Positions 43,781 through 52,597 of a stretch of DNA of 64,000 nt are shown here, piece after piece. Every line of letters starts with the position of its first letter. Within the stretch, counting starts at the first letter, position 1. The notes under the pieces are model-generated. The model was not told where the DNA came from. It ran no database searches and saw only the letters and a program-made list of their open reading frames with translations. A program made the position numbers and the translations under genes. This DNA comes from Planctomycetaceae bacterium. Lineage in GTDB: Bacteria > Planctomycetota > Planctomycetia > Pirellulales > Pirellulaceae. The stretch spans positions 91,949 through 155,948 of the forward strand of contig JACKHN010000014.1 of assembly GCA_020638975.1 (NCBI GenBank), read 5' to 3'.

Positions 43781-44542
43781 TCAGTACACCGTGACGTCCT
43801 TGCTCGGAACCCAACCATCCTGCGAACCAGCGAGTCGCACATGGGTCCAACCATTCCGTTGCTCTAAGACTTGAAACTCGGTCCCTTCGTCGAGCGACTT
43901 GGTGAAGGCTGGCTGATAGCTTTCGCTATCGCCCTTGCGAGCGACTACTTCCTCAGTAACGACGACGCCGTGTTTCAGATGGCTGAATCGATACCAGTCG
44001 TAACCAGCCGAGATCACCATTGCAATCGTCAGGCAGAGTGCCGGCATTGCAATTCGTTTCAAAAGTCGTGGCTTCACATACAAGCTGCCGACGCTCACAC
44101 AGAAGGTCAACAACGCGCAGACCAGACTGGCTTGGAACTTTCCGTGATAGCTGACCCAATCACTCCAGAAGAGCACGTATTCGATGATCGGCTTGGAGCG
44201 ATGGGAGGCTTTGTCGCCTAAGGCATAACGCAGGTTTGCATCGAGGTAGGGGTCACGCGGTCGGTGGCGTTTCGCTTGTCGATAGCAAGCGATCGCGCGC
44301 CCGCGTTCGCCGGCGCGCATGAACGCGTTGCCTTGGTTGTAGAGGACCGCTCCTGATACGACGCCCGCATCGAGAATCTCTTGATACGTCGCCGCTGCTT
44401 GGAGGAACTGGGCCGGATCGGTTGCTTGTTCGAATCGGTCTTGCGCAGACTGAAACTTGGCATACATCGCTGGGTCGACGGACGAACCACACCCGGCCAC
44501 CGCGAGCAACGCAATTGCGAACAGCGTCCAGCGAGCGCACAT
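43781..44542 (-). CDS. BatE-like lipoprotein with TPR and SH3-like domain
   Basis: 253 residues, the last gene of the Bat operon. The signal MCARWTLFAIALLAVAGCGS carries a lipobox. A tetratricopeptide segment follows (LYNQGNAFMRAGERGRAIAC, then RHRPRDPYLDANLRYALGD). Two transmembrane helices come next (SLVCALLTFCVSVGSLYV, AMPALCLTIAMVISAGYDWY), and a C-terminal SH3-like domain (GTEFQVLEQRNGWTHVRL, DGWVPSKDVTVY). TPR plus SH3 is the layout of BatE. Its ATG overlaps the batD stop (TGATG). It probably helps organise Bat proteins at the cell envelope; the molecular role is not established. Confidence 0.82.
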   Translation of the reverse strand: MCARWTLFAIALLAVAGCGSSVDPAMYAKFQSAQDRFEQATDPAQFLQAAATYQEILDAGVVSGAVLYNQGNAFMRAGERGRAIACYRQAKRHRPRDPYLDANLRYALGDKASHRSKPIIEYVLFWSDWVSYHGKFQASLVCALLTFCVSVGSLYVKPRLLKRIAMPALCLTIAMVISAGYDWYRFSHLKHGVVVTEEVVARKGDSESYQPAFTKSLDEGTEFQVLEQRNGWTHVRLAGSQDGWVPSKDVTVY

Positions 44543-46677
44543 CACGATAGCAGCCTTTGTCCCTTCATGGCGCGCACGAGTTCATCAAGTACGCCCGTCG
44601 CGACCGCCGGCAATTCCGACATCGAAGTGCCTGTCGCTCCGTATCTTGCATCATCGCACGTTTGCATAAGGTCACGCACGCGCGACACAATTGGTTCGGC
44701 GAGCCCAAGTTCGCGAAGCTTATTGACGGCGTTCGTCGAAGTGAGAACTCCATGTGGTGTGTTGGTAACATCAGCGACGAGACCAATCAGCGCTTCGCTT
44801 ATCGCTTCCGCGCCGCCCTTTGCGTCACCACTATTCGCGACGCGAATGGCAGACTGCAACCGATGTTTGGCATCGGAGGCAGCATTTCGGCGGCGTTGGA
44901 GACTCGGATCCGATTGCAGTCGCTGCACACGCTGCGTGACCAGCGCCACAACAAAGAACAATCCTGTCAGCCCACCAAGGCTCAAGAACCACCGATTGGG
45001 ATGCACCGTTTCATTTCGCAATTGGCGTAGATCTGTGACATTGGCAAAGATGCCTTCAGCGCGAACTTCGACGTTCGCCGACTCGGCTTGTTTGGGCTTG
45101 GCCATCGCAATCTCGCCGCTCGCCATGCGATCTGCTGCCGTCACGGAGATCGAAATGGGATCACTTTGCAACGTGACGAATTTTTCTTTCTCGACGTCGA
45201 AGTAGGAGATGGGGATGGAGGGGACTTGGGTCGTTTCGATGCTCTTCGGTCGCAGACTGTATGTGAATCTGCGCGAGTCGTCTCGCGTTTCTTCCGTGGC
45301 CTCATAGATTTTGAAATGTTTGGCAAAGTCGCCGATGCTTTCAAGTTTCGGGGCCAACGCGTTCTCGAGGGTTCCTTGTCCTCGCAGCCACAGTGTCAGC
45401 GTCATCGGATCTCCGACTTTCGCCTCCAGTGGCGAGACCTCCGCACCAATATCGAATCGCCCCACAGCGCCAGTATAGGAATCGGGACGTCCCGCCAATG
45501 GCACATCCTTCACGCGGATGCTAATTGGCTTGGCGAATGCATAAACCGCTTCGCCTTCCAATTGGCCGCGTGTGTCCACACGAACACCGAACGTTCCCTT
45601 GAGTGTCGCGGGGCCGAACGCATACTCGCCAACTTTTTCTCCCACGAACGTACGAGTGAACGTGTACTCCCAATACTCCAGTCGACGACCGTTCGCATCG
45701 GCGCGCCCAATTCGCCGCGGCGTCGGACGAAAGCCTTCGGCAAGATCCGAGAAGAAGCCGCCGAAACTTCCGAACGGCGAGCGACTGGATTCGCGTCCAT
45801 TGATCGAGAAGCCGCCGCTGCGATTTCGCATGGAAGCGAGCCAGCGTTCGCCGGGTGTTTTAGCCACGATACCGGCGGCGAGCGTTTCATCCTCGGCCCA
45901 GGGTAGGGTGAGTTGGACTAACGGGTTCTGCACAGACAAGGGATCGTGATCATTCTCCGGTTCGGGAATCGGCTTGATCAGAATTTTGAGCGACACGTCG
46001 AACGGCTGCATCGGGTATACGATGTTGTGGCTAGACGTCATCTCCAAGATGGCGATGTCTTGGTCCTTGGCAGCCACCACCGAGAGCGTGAGCGACTTCG
46101 TTGGAACCTGCTCGCCGTCGACTTCCACGACAGGTGCGGGAATCTGCAGCGTGCCAGATTGTTTGGGAGTCAGCACGTACTCGTAAATGATCCCGCGTTG
46201 GATGACTTGCTGCCGTCTCCCGTTGATGATGCGAATACTTGAAGAATTGACTCGCTGTGTTCCGGCTCGCTGTACGACGAACGCGTCGAACCCCACGAGT
46301 TGCGGCTCGACCGGCTGGTCGAATTGGCTGAGAAAGATGCGATATCGTGCGCTCTCGCCTTCATAGATTTGCTCTCGATCGAGTTCGACGATGACCTCGC
46401 GGTCTTGGGCAGTCGCGGGTGATACCGCAAGTAAGTGAGAACTTAATGTCAATAGTGCGAAAACAAAGGCAGGAAGATAAGCCCGCAACGGTCGACACAC
46501 GCCCTGTCGGGTCCGCAAATCCCCGGCGTTGTTGCATCTCGTACGACGGCCCTCCGAGGCCGTCGAATGCTTCACGACGGCCTCGGAGGGCCGTCGTACT
46601 TGTTTCGCGATAGTGCCGTTGCCAACCGCGAGCGGTCGAACTTCCTCCAGGCGCGATGTAAATCTGGATTCAAGCAT
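44542..46677 (-). CDS. BatD family protein
   Basis: Up to 711 residues. After a signal peptide (AYLPAFVFALLTLSSHLLAV...ATAQ) come Ig-like domains typical of BatD: VELDREQIYEGESARYRIFL, LTPKQSGTLQIPAPVVEVDG and PLEAKVGDPMTLTLWLRGQG. A transmembrane helix (WFLSLGGLTGLFFVVALVTQ) and a helical cytosolic C-terminus follow. ATG 46677 shares a base with the batC stop (TGATG), which favours it. However, about 60 non-matching residues, partly encoded by a palindrome (46541-46599), precede the signal peptide, so GTG 46500 may be the working start. Role in envelope stress or protein handling is inferred from the family. Confidence 0.85.
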   Translation of the reverse strand: MLESRFTSRLEEVRPLAVGNGTIAKQVRRPSEAVVKHSTASEGRRTRCNNAGDLRTRQGVCRPLRAYLPAFVFALLTLSSHLLAVSPATAQDREVIVELDREQIYEGESARYRIFLSQFDQPVEPQLVGFDAFVVQRAGTQRVNSSSIRIINGRRQQVIQRGIIYEYVLTPKQSGTLQIPAPVVEVDGEQVPTKSLTLSVVAAKDQDIAILEMTSSHNIVYPMQPFDVSLKILIKPIPEPENDHDPLSVQNPLVQLTLPWAEDETLAAGIVAKTPGERWLASMRNRSGGFSINGRESSRSPFGSFGGFFSDLAEGFRPTPRRIGRADANGRRLEYWEYTFTRTFVGEKVGEYAFGPATLKGTFGVRVDTRGQLEGEAVYAFAKPISIRVKDVPLAGRPDSYTGAVGRFDIGAEVSPLEAKVGDPMTLTLWLRGQGTLENALAPKLESIGDFAKHFKIYEATEETRDDSRRFTYSLRPKSIETTQVPSIPISYFDVEKEKFVTLQSDPISISVTAADRMASGEIAMAKPKQAESANVEVRAEGIFANVTDLRQLRNETVHPNRWFLSLGGLTGLFFVVALVTQRVQRLQSDPSLQRRRNAASDAKHRLQSAIRVANSGDAKGGAEAISEALIGLVADVTNTPHGVLTSTNAVNKLRELGLAEPIVSRVRDLMQTCDDARYGATGTSMSELPAVATGVLDELVRAMKGQRLLS
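46541..46599. repeat. Palindrome with GTACGACGGCC modules inside batD
   Basis: Left module GTACGACGGC-CCTCCGAG-GCCGTCGAA, and its inverse ending GGGCCGTCGTAC. The same architecture as the MITE family 1 core (GGGC/GCCC version), but here without the CAGGG ends. On the minus strand it is translated as QVRRPSEAVVKHSTASEGRR ahead of the BatD signal peptide. Confidence 0.8.
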
Positions 46678-48326
46678 CACCAGTCCCTATCCACCTGAAA
46701 GGTTCCCTGCAACGCTTGCAACTGTTCCTTCTGACGCTCGCGATACTCTCGCTCCCGCTGGCGAGCCTTGCTCAGTAACGCTTCGGCTTGCTGCCGAGAG
46801 AGATCTTGCTGCTTCTGTTCGCCGCTTTTCTCTTGCTGTTGTTGGTCCTGTTGTTCTTGCTGCTGATCATTCTCGCCATCTTGAGGCTGGTCCTTTTGGT
46901 CCGCTTGCTGATCTTGCTTGTCTTCGTTTTCTTGATCCTGCTTGTCTTCTTCGGGTGGCGTCTTCGGCGCGATCTCCTTGAGCAACGTCAAGGCTTCCTC
47001 TTGCTTCGGTCGAGCGTCTTGCCATTTTCCTTCCTTGAGGTCGCTGGACGCATCGTTCGCCAGTTCGACGATCTTTGGCGCTAACTCAATCGCTTTCTCG
47101 TACGACTCCTTCATGGCAGCTTGCGTCTGTTGCTGCTTCTTTTGTTGGTCGTCCGTCGGCGGGCCGATCTCTGTTTGAGTAACGTTCCCCTCCTGCAACT
47201 GTGCCAAGCCCTGCTGTGCTCGCGCCGGCAGCGTTTCGCTCCAGCCGGCGATATAGCCTTGGTCACGAGCAAGCAACTCCCGATCAACAAGCGACTCGTC
47301 GGTCTCTTCGTCGACGATCGCGACCGCCGTATCGACGAGCGATTGCTCGGTCTTAATGGCCTTTTGGATGACGTGCTCATACGGGGCGACGGCGCGATAC
47401 ACTTCGTTCAACGAATCAATCGCTTCACCCTGAGCGACTAGAGCTGCCGGCAACTCGCGACCGACAAGATCGTCAGCCGCGCGGAACATCGCACTCTTGG
47501 CTTGCTGGGCCATTTGCTTTAACGCTTGGACGGCTTGAGCGGTCGTCGCATCGGCGGGTTGATCACCAGCGAGTGCCGCCTCGAGCTTCTGTTGTAACGG
47601 TTCGATTTCGTCAGCCAATAGCCGTTGCGCATTCTCCGTCTGCGCGATCGCTTGTCGTTGTCGTGGCGAACCATCGATGTGACCGAGCGCTTTTGTCGCG
47701 GCTTCCAACATCCGCTGCTCGCCGTCAATCCACTCCAGAAACTGTAGCAAGTCTAAATCGTCGCGTCGCTTCTCGCGGTCACGCTGTGCCCAAACATCTT
47801 CCATGTGCTTGATCCACAGGCGAAGCGTTTCCAAATTCTTCCGAGCCGCCGCATGATCGTTGTCCACCCGCAGGCAATCCCGATAGTGTGTCACCGCCTG
47901 ATGGAGCAGTTTGACGCCTTGTTCGCGCGTTGCGACTTCCGCATCCTCTGGATTCTCGCCGAACAACTCTCTTGCCTGCTGAGCCACGAGGCAACCGAGA
48001 TTGTAATGCGAGGCCGCGACAAGTTCCGGCTCGCGGGCGAGCGCTGCTTGTTGAAACAGGTCCGTCGCCTCCTCTCGCTTCCCCTCAGCGGCCAAAGCGC
48101 AGGCACGGTCGTAAGTAACGCGAGGTTCTTCCGGCAGGATCTTCTGCGCCGCAGCAAACGATTCTGCAGCCGCGCTATAGTCTCCCGCCTGATGTTGTTT
48201 CAAGCCGGTGCGAACTTGCTGCCGGGCGGAAGCGGTTGCGCCGTGAACCGGATCGCAGACGATTGTCCCCGCGAGCAGAATCGCGGTGCCGAGATAGAGC
48301 GTGTTGGGATGGTGCCGGCGAAACAT
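46677..48326 (-). CDS. BatC-like TPR protein with Gln-rich tail
   Basis: 549 residues. A signal peptide (LYLGTAILLAGTIVCDPVHG) is followed by TPR units (GLKQHQAGDYSAAAESFAAA, RVTYDRACALAAEGKREEAT, ASHYNLGCLVAQQ). A long helical region comes next, then a low-complexity Gln/Glu/Asp/Lys stretch of about 80 residues (DKQDQENEDKQDQQADQKDQ and similar). It ends ARQREREYRERQKEQLQALQ...VDRDW; a C-terminal DW after such a tail is usual in planctomycete BatC-like proteins. The ATG lies one base after the batB stop (TAAAATG). A binding platform for the VWA proteins is likely by family. Confidence 0.85.
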   Translation of the reverse strand: MFRRHHPNTLYLGTAILLAGTIVCDPVHGATASARQQVRTGLKQHQAGDYSAAAESFAAAQKILPEEPRVTYDRACALAAEGKREEATDLFQQAALAREPELVAASHYNLGCLVAQQARELFGENPEDAEVATREQGVKLLHQAVTHYRDCLRVDNDHAAARKNLETLRLWIKHMEDVWAQRDREKRRDDLDLLQFLEWIDGEQRMLEAATKALGHIDGSPRQRQAIAQTENAQRLLADEIEPLQQKLEAALAGDQPADATTAQAVQALKQMAQQAKSAMFRAADDLVGRELPAALVAQGEAIDSLNEVYRAVAPYEHVIQKAIKTEQSLVDTAVAIVDEETDESLVDRELLARDQGYIAGWSETLPARAQQGLAQLQEGNVTQTEIGPPTDDQQKKQQQTQAAMKESYEKAIELAPKIVELANDASSDLKEGKWQDARPKQEEALTLLKEIAPKTPPEEDKQDQENEDKQDQQADQKDQPQDGENDQQQEQQDQQQQEKSGEQKQQDLSRQQAEALLSKARQREREYRERQKEQLQALQGTFQVDRDW

Positions 48327-48327
48327 T

Positions 48328-49437
48328 TTATGCGTCGATCGTTGGTCGGATTTCAGGATGACGGGGTCGGGAGTCTTTTTCGGTCGCAGGACTTGTTAGG
48401 AGAATCTCGCTCCGGTGAAAAAGACTCCCGACCCCTTCCACGCGAGGATATCGAGGAACAACCATTTCCAGCAAGAGCGCCGCTAGTCCTAATACGACGA
48501 ACAATTGAAACCGTTCGCGATACCGCTTCCTCTTTTCGGCATTGATCTCACCACGCGTGAGCCCCGCCAAATGCTGCGAGTAGACTTGCCCCAAATCGTA
48601 TGCCCGCGTCTTGGCTGGAATATACGCGCCATTGGTCGTAATCGCGATCTCCTTCAGCAGTTTCTCGTCCATCTTCGACCACACTTCCTGGCCATCGTGC
48701 TTCATATAGGTCAATTGGCCGGTTTCATCGCGCATCGGGATTCGCATCCCCTCCTCCGTATCGCCCAATCCGACGCAGATCACCTTCACGTTGCGTTCGG
48801 CCGCCGCCTTGGCTGCCTCGGCCGGAAAGGAATCATGATCCTCGCCATCGGTTATTAAGACGATTACTTGGTCGCGATCGTGTCGTGGCTCCATCGCTTC
48901 GAGGGCTTTGCGGATCGCGTCGCCGATCAGGCTGCCGCCGCGAGGGGCGCTCTCCGAGTCGGTATCGTCCAACACGAGTTGAAAGAAGCCTTGATCGGTT
49001 GTCAGCGGCGTCTGGACAACTGCGGCTCCGGCAAAGGCAATCAAGCCGACTCGGTCGCCCTTCAAATACGGCAACAGATCACGAATGTCAGACTTAGCTC
49101 GATCGAGTCGATTGGGGGCCACGTCTTCGGCCAACATGCTGCGCGAAACATCTAGCAGGACAAACATGTCGACGCCACGAGTCTGCACATCTTCGAAGTA
49201 CACACCCCACCGAGGACGCGCGGCGGCGAAGATCAAGACTCCCAGGCCAACAAGGAGCACAACGATCTTTGCCCAGTTCCGACCACCGCTCATCGCTGGC
49301 ATGAGCCGCTGCAGCATGACATCACCTGCGAAGCGATGAGCCGCGGCAATGCGACGACGCTGCGCATAGACGAGCAGACCGCCAATGGCAGGCAGCAACC
49401 AGAGCAAGAGTAATAGTTGAGGTGATTCGAGGTACAT
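48328..49437 (-). CDS. VWA-domain membrane protein BatB
   Basis: 369 residues. The N-terminal pair of helices (LLLLLWLLPAIGGLLVYA, IVVLLVGLGVLIFAAARPRW) flanks a cytosolic loop. The von Willebrand A domain has a complete MIDAS: FVLLDVSRSM (D-x-S-x-S), a Thr in VVQTPLTTDQG, and ITDGEDHDSFP. A C-terminal helix (LFVVLGLAALLLEMVVPRYP) closes the protein. The last about 25 residues (VGSLFHRSEILL...KDSRP) are encoded by a dispersed inverted repeat (48363-48435), so the tail is probably acquired. ATG 49437 is chosen over TTG 49449. Confidence 0.9.
   Translation of the reverse strand: MYLESPQLLLLLWLLPAIGGLLVYAQRRRIAAAHRFAGDVMLQRLMPAMSGGRNWAKIVVLLVGLGVLIFAAARPRWGVYFEDVQTRGVDMFVLLDVSRSMLAEDVAPNRLDRAKSDIRDLLPYLKGDRVGLIAFAGAAVVQTPLTTDQGFFQLVLDDTDSESAPRGGSLIGDAIRKALEAMEPRHDRDQVIVLITDGEDHDSFPAEAAKAAAERNVKVICVGLGDTEEGMRIPMRDETGQLTYMKHDGQEVWSKMDEKLLKEIAITTNGAYIPAKTRAYDLGQVYSQHLAGLTRGEINAEKRKRYRERFQLFVVLGLAALLLEMVVPRYPRVEGVGSLFHRSEILLTSPATEKDSRPRHPEIRPTIDA
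48363..48435. repeat. Inverted repeat with GGGGTCGGGAGTCTTTTT arms, copy 2
   Basis: The same outer arms as the element at 7055-7127. The spacer differs. Here it lies inside batB and supplies part of its C-terminal coding sequence, with the stop about 35 bp further on. Confidence 0.75.
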
Positions 49438-49440
49438 GAA

Positions 49441-49504
49441 TTGGAACAATTTAGAATTTAGAATTTAGGATTTAGAAATCTAAAATCTCAGTTCTAAAAC
49501 CTAA
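49441..49504. repeat. AT-rich imperfect palindrome between batA and batB
   Basis: A stretch of TTTAGAATTTAGGATTTAGA-type words followed by ATCTAAAATCTCAGTTCTAA and ACCTAAAG. It stands out from its GC-rich surroundings and can fold imperfectly. It fills nearly all of the only sizeable gap in the batA-batE part of the operon. Confidence 0.6.
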
Positions 49505-49508
49505 AGCC

Positions 49509-50579
49509 CTACGGTAACGATCTAAACCGCGTGCAGCGTAATGTCAGTTCGGTCACGATTAACGCGAGGCCTGGCAACAGCCACCACTGAAACAACTCGC
49601 GGTATTCGGTGTAAAGGCGTCCTTCGAGTTCTGTCTTTTCCAAGCGGTCGATGTCGTGATAGACATCCTCCAACGCGTTGGTGTCTTTGGCGTTGAAGTA
49701 TCGGCCTTGGGTCGTCTCAGCCAACATCTTCAGTGATGCTTCGTCGAGCCGCACGGGTTGGCGGACCAGTTGTTCGCGACCAAAGGGATCGATCATCTTG
49801 AACGGTGCCGTGCCGGTCGTGCCGACGCCGATCGAGTAGATCTTGATGCCAAAACTCTCAGCAGCTTTGGCAGCATCTTCTGGCTGTATCGCGCCCGCCG
49901 TATTCTCGCCGTCAGACAAAAGAATGATCACCTTGCTCTTGGCTTGTGAATCGCGCAATCGCTCGACAGCCAACGCCACGGCATCGCCAATCGCGGTCGC
50001 CCGCTCTTCTTCTAGATAACGACGGTTAATAACATTGCCTTCGCGATCGTAGACGGGTTCTGCGATCTCGACGGTCTCTAACACTTCAAGCAACGCTCCA
50101 TGATCCAACGTCAGCGGAGCTTTGGCCTCGGCGAATCCTCCGAACGCGACTAAGCCGATCTGATCGTCGGGTCGCCCAGGCAATCGTCCATCACCCGCCA
50201 CAAAGTCATGAAAGACCGCTTTCACGGCTTCCAAGCGATCGACCCGTTCGCCGTCCAGTTGAAAGTCCAAAGCTTGCATCGAACCGGAACGATCGATGCA
50301 CATGACAATCGAAATGCCTTCGGTTTGAATTCGGAAGTCCTTTAAGCCGTGTTGAGGTCGAGCCAACGCCACGATCACAATCAACATGCCAGCAAATCGC
50401 AGCCAAGGCAGCAACCGCTTCACGCGCTGGGCAAATGTAACTGGCACGGATTCGAGCAGTCGCACGCTCGAATACACAACGGCCCCACGTCGATCACCAC
50501 GCATCGACAGCATCGTCGCCAACAACAATGGCAGGGTCATCAATAACCATAGCGGTTCGGCCAAACGCAGTTCACTCAT
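49509..50579 (-). CDS. VWA-domain membrane protein BatA
   Basis: 356 residues. The N-terminal hydrophobic segment (LAEPLWLLMTLPLLLATMLS) and a second helix (LRFAGMLIVIVALARPQHGL) precede the VWA domain. The MIDAS is complete: IVMCIDRSGSM, the Thr of KAPLTLDHG, and ILLSDGENTAGAI. A C-terminal helix (WWLLPGLALIVTELTLRCTR) anchors it again. This N-in, VWA-out, C-anchor layout is that of BatA/BatB. The ATG overlaps the stop of the preceding lipoprotein gene by 4 bp (ATGA). It probably pairs with BatB. Confidence 0.9.
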   Translation of the reverse strand: MSELRLAEPLWLLMTLPLLLATMLSMRGDRRGAVVYSSVRLLESVPVTFAQRVKRLLPWLRFAGMLIVIVALARPQHGLKDFRIQTEGISIVMCIDRSGSMQALDFQLDGERVDRLEAVKAVFHDFVAGDGRLPGRPDDQIGLVAFGGFAEAKAPLTLDHGALLEVLETVEIAEPVYDREGNVINRRYLEEERATAIGDAVALAVERLRDSQAKSKVIILLSDGENTAGAIQPEDAAKAAESFGIKIYSIGVGTTGTAPFKMIDPFGREQLVRQPVRLDEASLKMLAETTQGRYFNAKDTNALEDVYHDIDRLEKTELEGRLYTEYRELFQWWLLPGLALIVTELTLRCTRFRSLP

Positions 50580-51556
50580 GCCGCTGCCTCTCCTTCGTCC
50601 AGCCCGACGAATCGGCGCGCTCGATGGTACGACTCGTCGATGTCCGACGATTTCGGAAGGTGTTTGGCGAACTTCACCAAGTCGGCGGACTCAAGGAAGT
50701 CTTTCAATCGCTGTCGTTCTTCCTGCGAGAAGCGTTCACCAGCGCCGATCTCGCGGAGGAACTCTTCGGTGGTCTGCTCCGGTGCGTGAACGCCAGTGGT
50801 GCGTTCGATGTAGTTGCGAACGATGGCCGTTAGTCGTACATAGAACAACTTCACGTCTTCACGACTCGCCTTATCACGCCAAAGGTTATCTAATTCGCGA
50901 TCCGCTAGTTCGCGGGGCGTCAATTGCCTCTCGAGGACGTTGCGTTTGCGACGGGTAATTAACACGCCTGCCACAGCGACACCTGCCAGCAAGACAGCAG
51001 CGACACCAATCGACCAACCGATCCAAGCTCGCGACGGAGGCAAGTCGACAGGGGCGGCGAAACCCTCCAGGTCCGCCAAAGACGGAGCTTCGGAGGCGAC
51101 CACGGACAACACGTTCAACGTGAGTGCTTCCGTTTCGAGCGTGTGCGACTTGCGGTCTCCACTTGGACGAGCGTCGGTGAAGTGGATCGTGAAGGGATCG
51201 ATCTGTAACGCGCCGGTCGTGGTCGGTTCGAGAGTGTAGATCTGGCGGACGAGTTGTCGCTGGTCTCGCGTGACTGGCAACGGTTCACGAAAGTCACGAA
51301 TGATAAACTCGCCCATCGCTTCACCAAACGGTGGCAGTTCGACCTCAATGCCTTGTTCGTGGTCGACGGTCAATATCAGCGTTGGTTCGTCCGACAAACG
51401 CGCAGGTTCGGGAGAGACTTCGACTGTAACGATCACGGGGCCGCGCTCGAGCTTCGTTCGCGCAACTCTCGGCGTATCCGCCTTCTTGTCGTTCGTGGCC
51501 TCTTGCTTGCCACAACCTTGGATTGCGACCAACAAGAGAACGACCAAAGTAGCCAT
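50576..51556 (-). CDS. Bat-operon lipoprotein with DUF4381-like C-terminus
   Basis: 326 residues. MATLVVLLLVAIQGCGKQEA is a lipoprotein signal with Cys15 at the lipobox. A beta-rich external domain follows (PVIVTVEVSPEPARLSDEPT, LVRQIYTLEPTTTGALQIDP), then a helix (AWIGWSIGVAAVLLAGVAVA) and a cytosolic helical DUF4381-like part with DVKLFYVRLTAIVRNYIERT. ATG 51556 fits the signal peptide; the frame is open to 51697, but that stretch is mostly an inverted repeat. The start codon lies inside one arm of a 29-bp perfect palindrome, which could mask it. It overlaps batA by 4 bp. Confidence 0.82.
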   Translation of the reverse strand: MATLVVLLLVAIQGCGKQEATNDKKADTPRVARTKLERGPVIVTVEVSPEPARLSDEPTLILTVDHEQGIEVELPPFGEAMGEFIIRDFREPLPVTRDQRQLVRQIYTLEPTTTGALQIDPFTIHFTDARPSGDRKSHTLETEALTLNVLSVVASEAPSLADLEGFAAPVDLPPSRAWIGWSIGVAAVLLAGVAVAGVLITRRKRNVLERQLTPRELADRELDNLWRDKASREDVKLFYVRLTAIVRNYIERTTGVHAPEQTTEEFLREIGAGERFSQEERQRLKDFLESADLVKFAKHLPKSSDIDESYHRARRFVGLDEGEAAA

Positions 51557-51667
51557 CACGCTCCGCCGTGATGAGCCTAACAGAGTGGAAGTCGAATCGG
51601 AAACGACGCTGAGCAAGCGACAAACGGCCAGCACTACAGGCTCATCACGGCGGAGCGTGATGGCTAC
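51549..51667. repeat. 29-bp perfect inverted repeat spanning a start codon
   Basis: Arms at 51549-51577 and 51639-51667 are exact complements; the first begins GTAGCCATCACGCTCCGCCG. Each arm is a mini-hairpin (CATCACG-CTCCGC-CGTGATG). The 61-bp spacer shows no gene. The CAT in the left arm is the start codon of the downstream lipoprotein on the minus strand. Confidence 0.92.
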
Positions 51668-51701
51668 TTTATTTCGCAGAAGTGTTTTCTCTCGCATCGT
51701 T

Positions 51702-52589
51702 CTAGCGAAATCGCTTCTCCCTCATGCGGAAGAACTTCCGCAAACTAAGCAAGTAATCGCCTTGTGTTAACACCGGCAACTGATCGACTCCCATCCGAGT
51801 TAACTGCTTCGAGAGGGCATCGTTGCGTTGTTCGTTATACGCGGCGAACATCTCACGAACGCGCGGGTGACGTGTGTCGACTTCGATGACTTCACCGGTT
51901 TCGGCATCGCGCAGGCTGACGAAACCGACATCCGGTAGCGTTTCTTCGCGTTGATCCGAGACAGTGATCGCCGTAAGGTCATGCCGACGGTTCGAGATCG
52001 CCAACGTCTTACGGGGCAGCTCGCTCAGGAAGTCGCTGATCAAGAACACAACCGCTCGTCGCTTTTGGACTCGATTCAGGAATTCGAGCGCCAGTTCAAT
52101 ATTCGTTTCGCGTGCGACTGGATGCACGTCGACCAACTGGCGAATCATCCGCAGGACATGGCCTTTGCCTTTGCGAGGCGGGATGAAATCGACGACGTCG
52201 TCACAGAACGTGATCAAGCCAACTTTGTCGTTGTTCTTCAACGCCGAGAACATCAGCATCGCCGCGATCTCAATGACCAAGTCCAGCTTCGAGTGATCCG
52301 TCGAGCCAAAAATGCCGGACGCCGAGATATCGACCACGAACAGGACGGTCAACTCACGTTCTTCGCAATATCGTTTAATAAAACAGTCGCCGGTGCGAGC
52401 CGTCACGTTCCAGTCGATCGTTCGAATGTCATCGCCCGGTTGATACTGACGAACTTCGTCAAATTCCATGCCCCGCCCGCGAAACACGCTCTTGTACTGT
52501 CCGGCAAACATATCGTTGACCGTGCGATTCGCAACGATCTGGATGTGCTGGACCTTCTTCAGGATGTCGGCGATGTTCTTGGCAGGCAT
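51702..52589 (-). CDS. DUF58 domain protein (Bat operon)
   Basis: 295 residues. Contains the DUF58 signature GRGMEFDEVRQYQPGDDIRT-IDWNVTARTG and a VWA-like core: LTVLFVVDISASGIFG (D-x-S-x-S) and VFLISDFLSELPR. DUF58 proteins are normally encoded directly after MoxR ATPases, as here, and are thought to be their VWA-type partners in complex assembly. No transmembrane helix, so probably cytosolic. ATG 52589 lies 9 bp after the moxR stop; a TTG at 52601 overlaps that stop and is an alternative start. Confidence 0.92.
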   Translation of the reverse strand: MPAKNIADILKKVQHIQIVANRTVNDMFAGQYKSVFRGRGMEFDEVRQYQPGDDIRTIDWNVTARTGDCFIKRYCEERELTVLFVVDISASGIFGSTDHSKLDLVIEIAAMLMFSALKNNDKVGLITFCDDVVDFIPPRKGKGHVLRMIRQLVDVHPVARETNIELALEFLNRVQKRRAVVFLISDFLSELPRKTLAISNRRHDLTAITVSDQREETLPDVGFVSLRDAETGEVIEVDTRHPRVREMFAAYNEQRNDALSKQLTRMGVDQLPVLTQGDYLLSLRKFFRMREKRFR

Positions 52590-52597
52590 GGGGTCGA

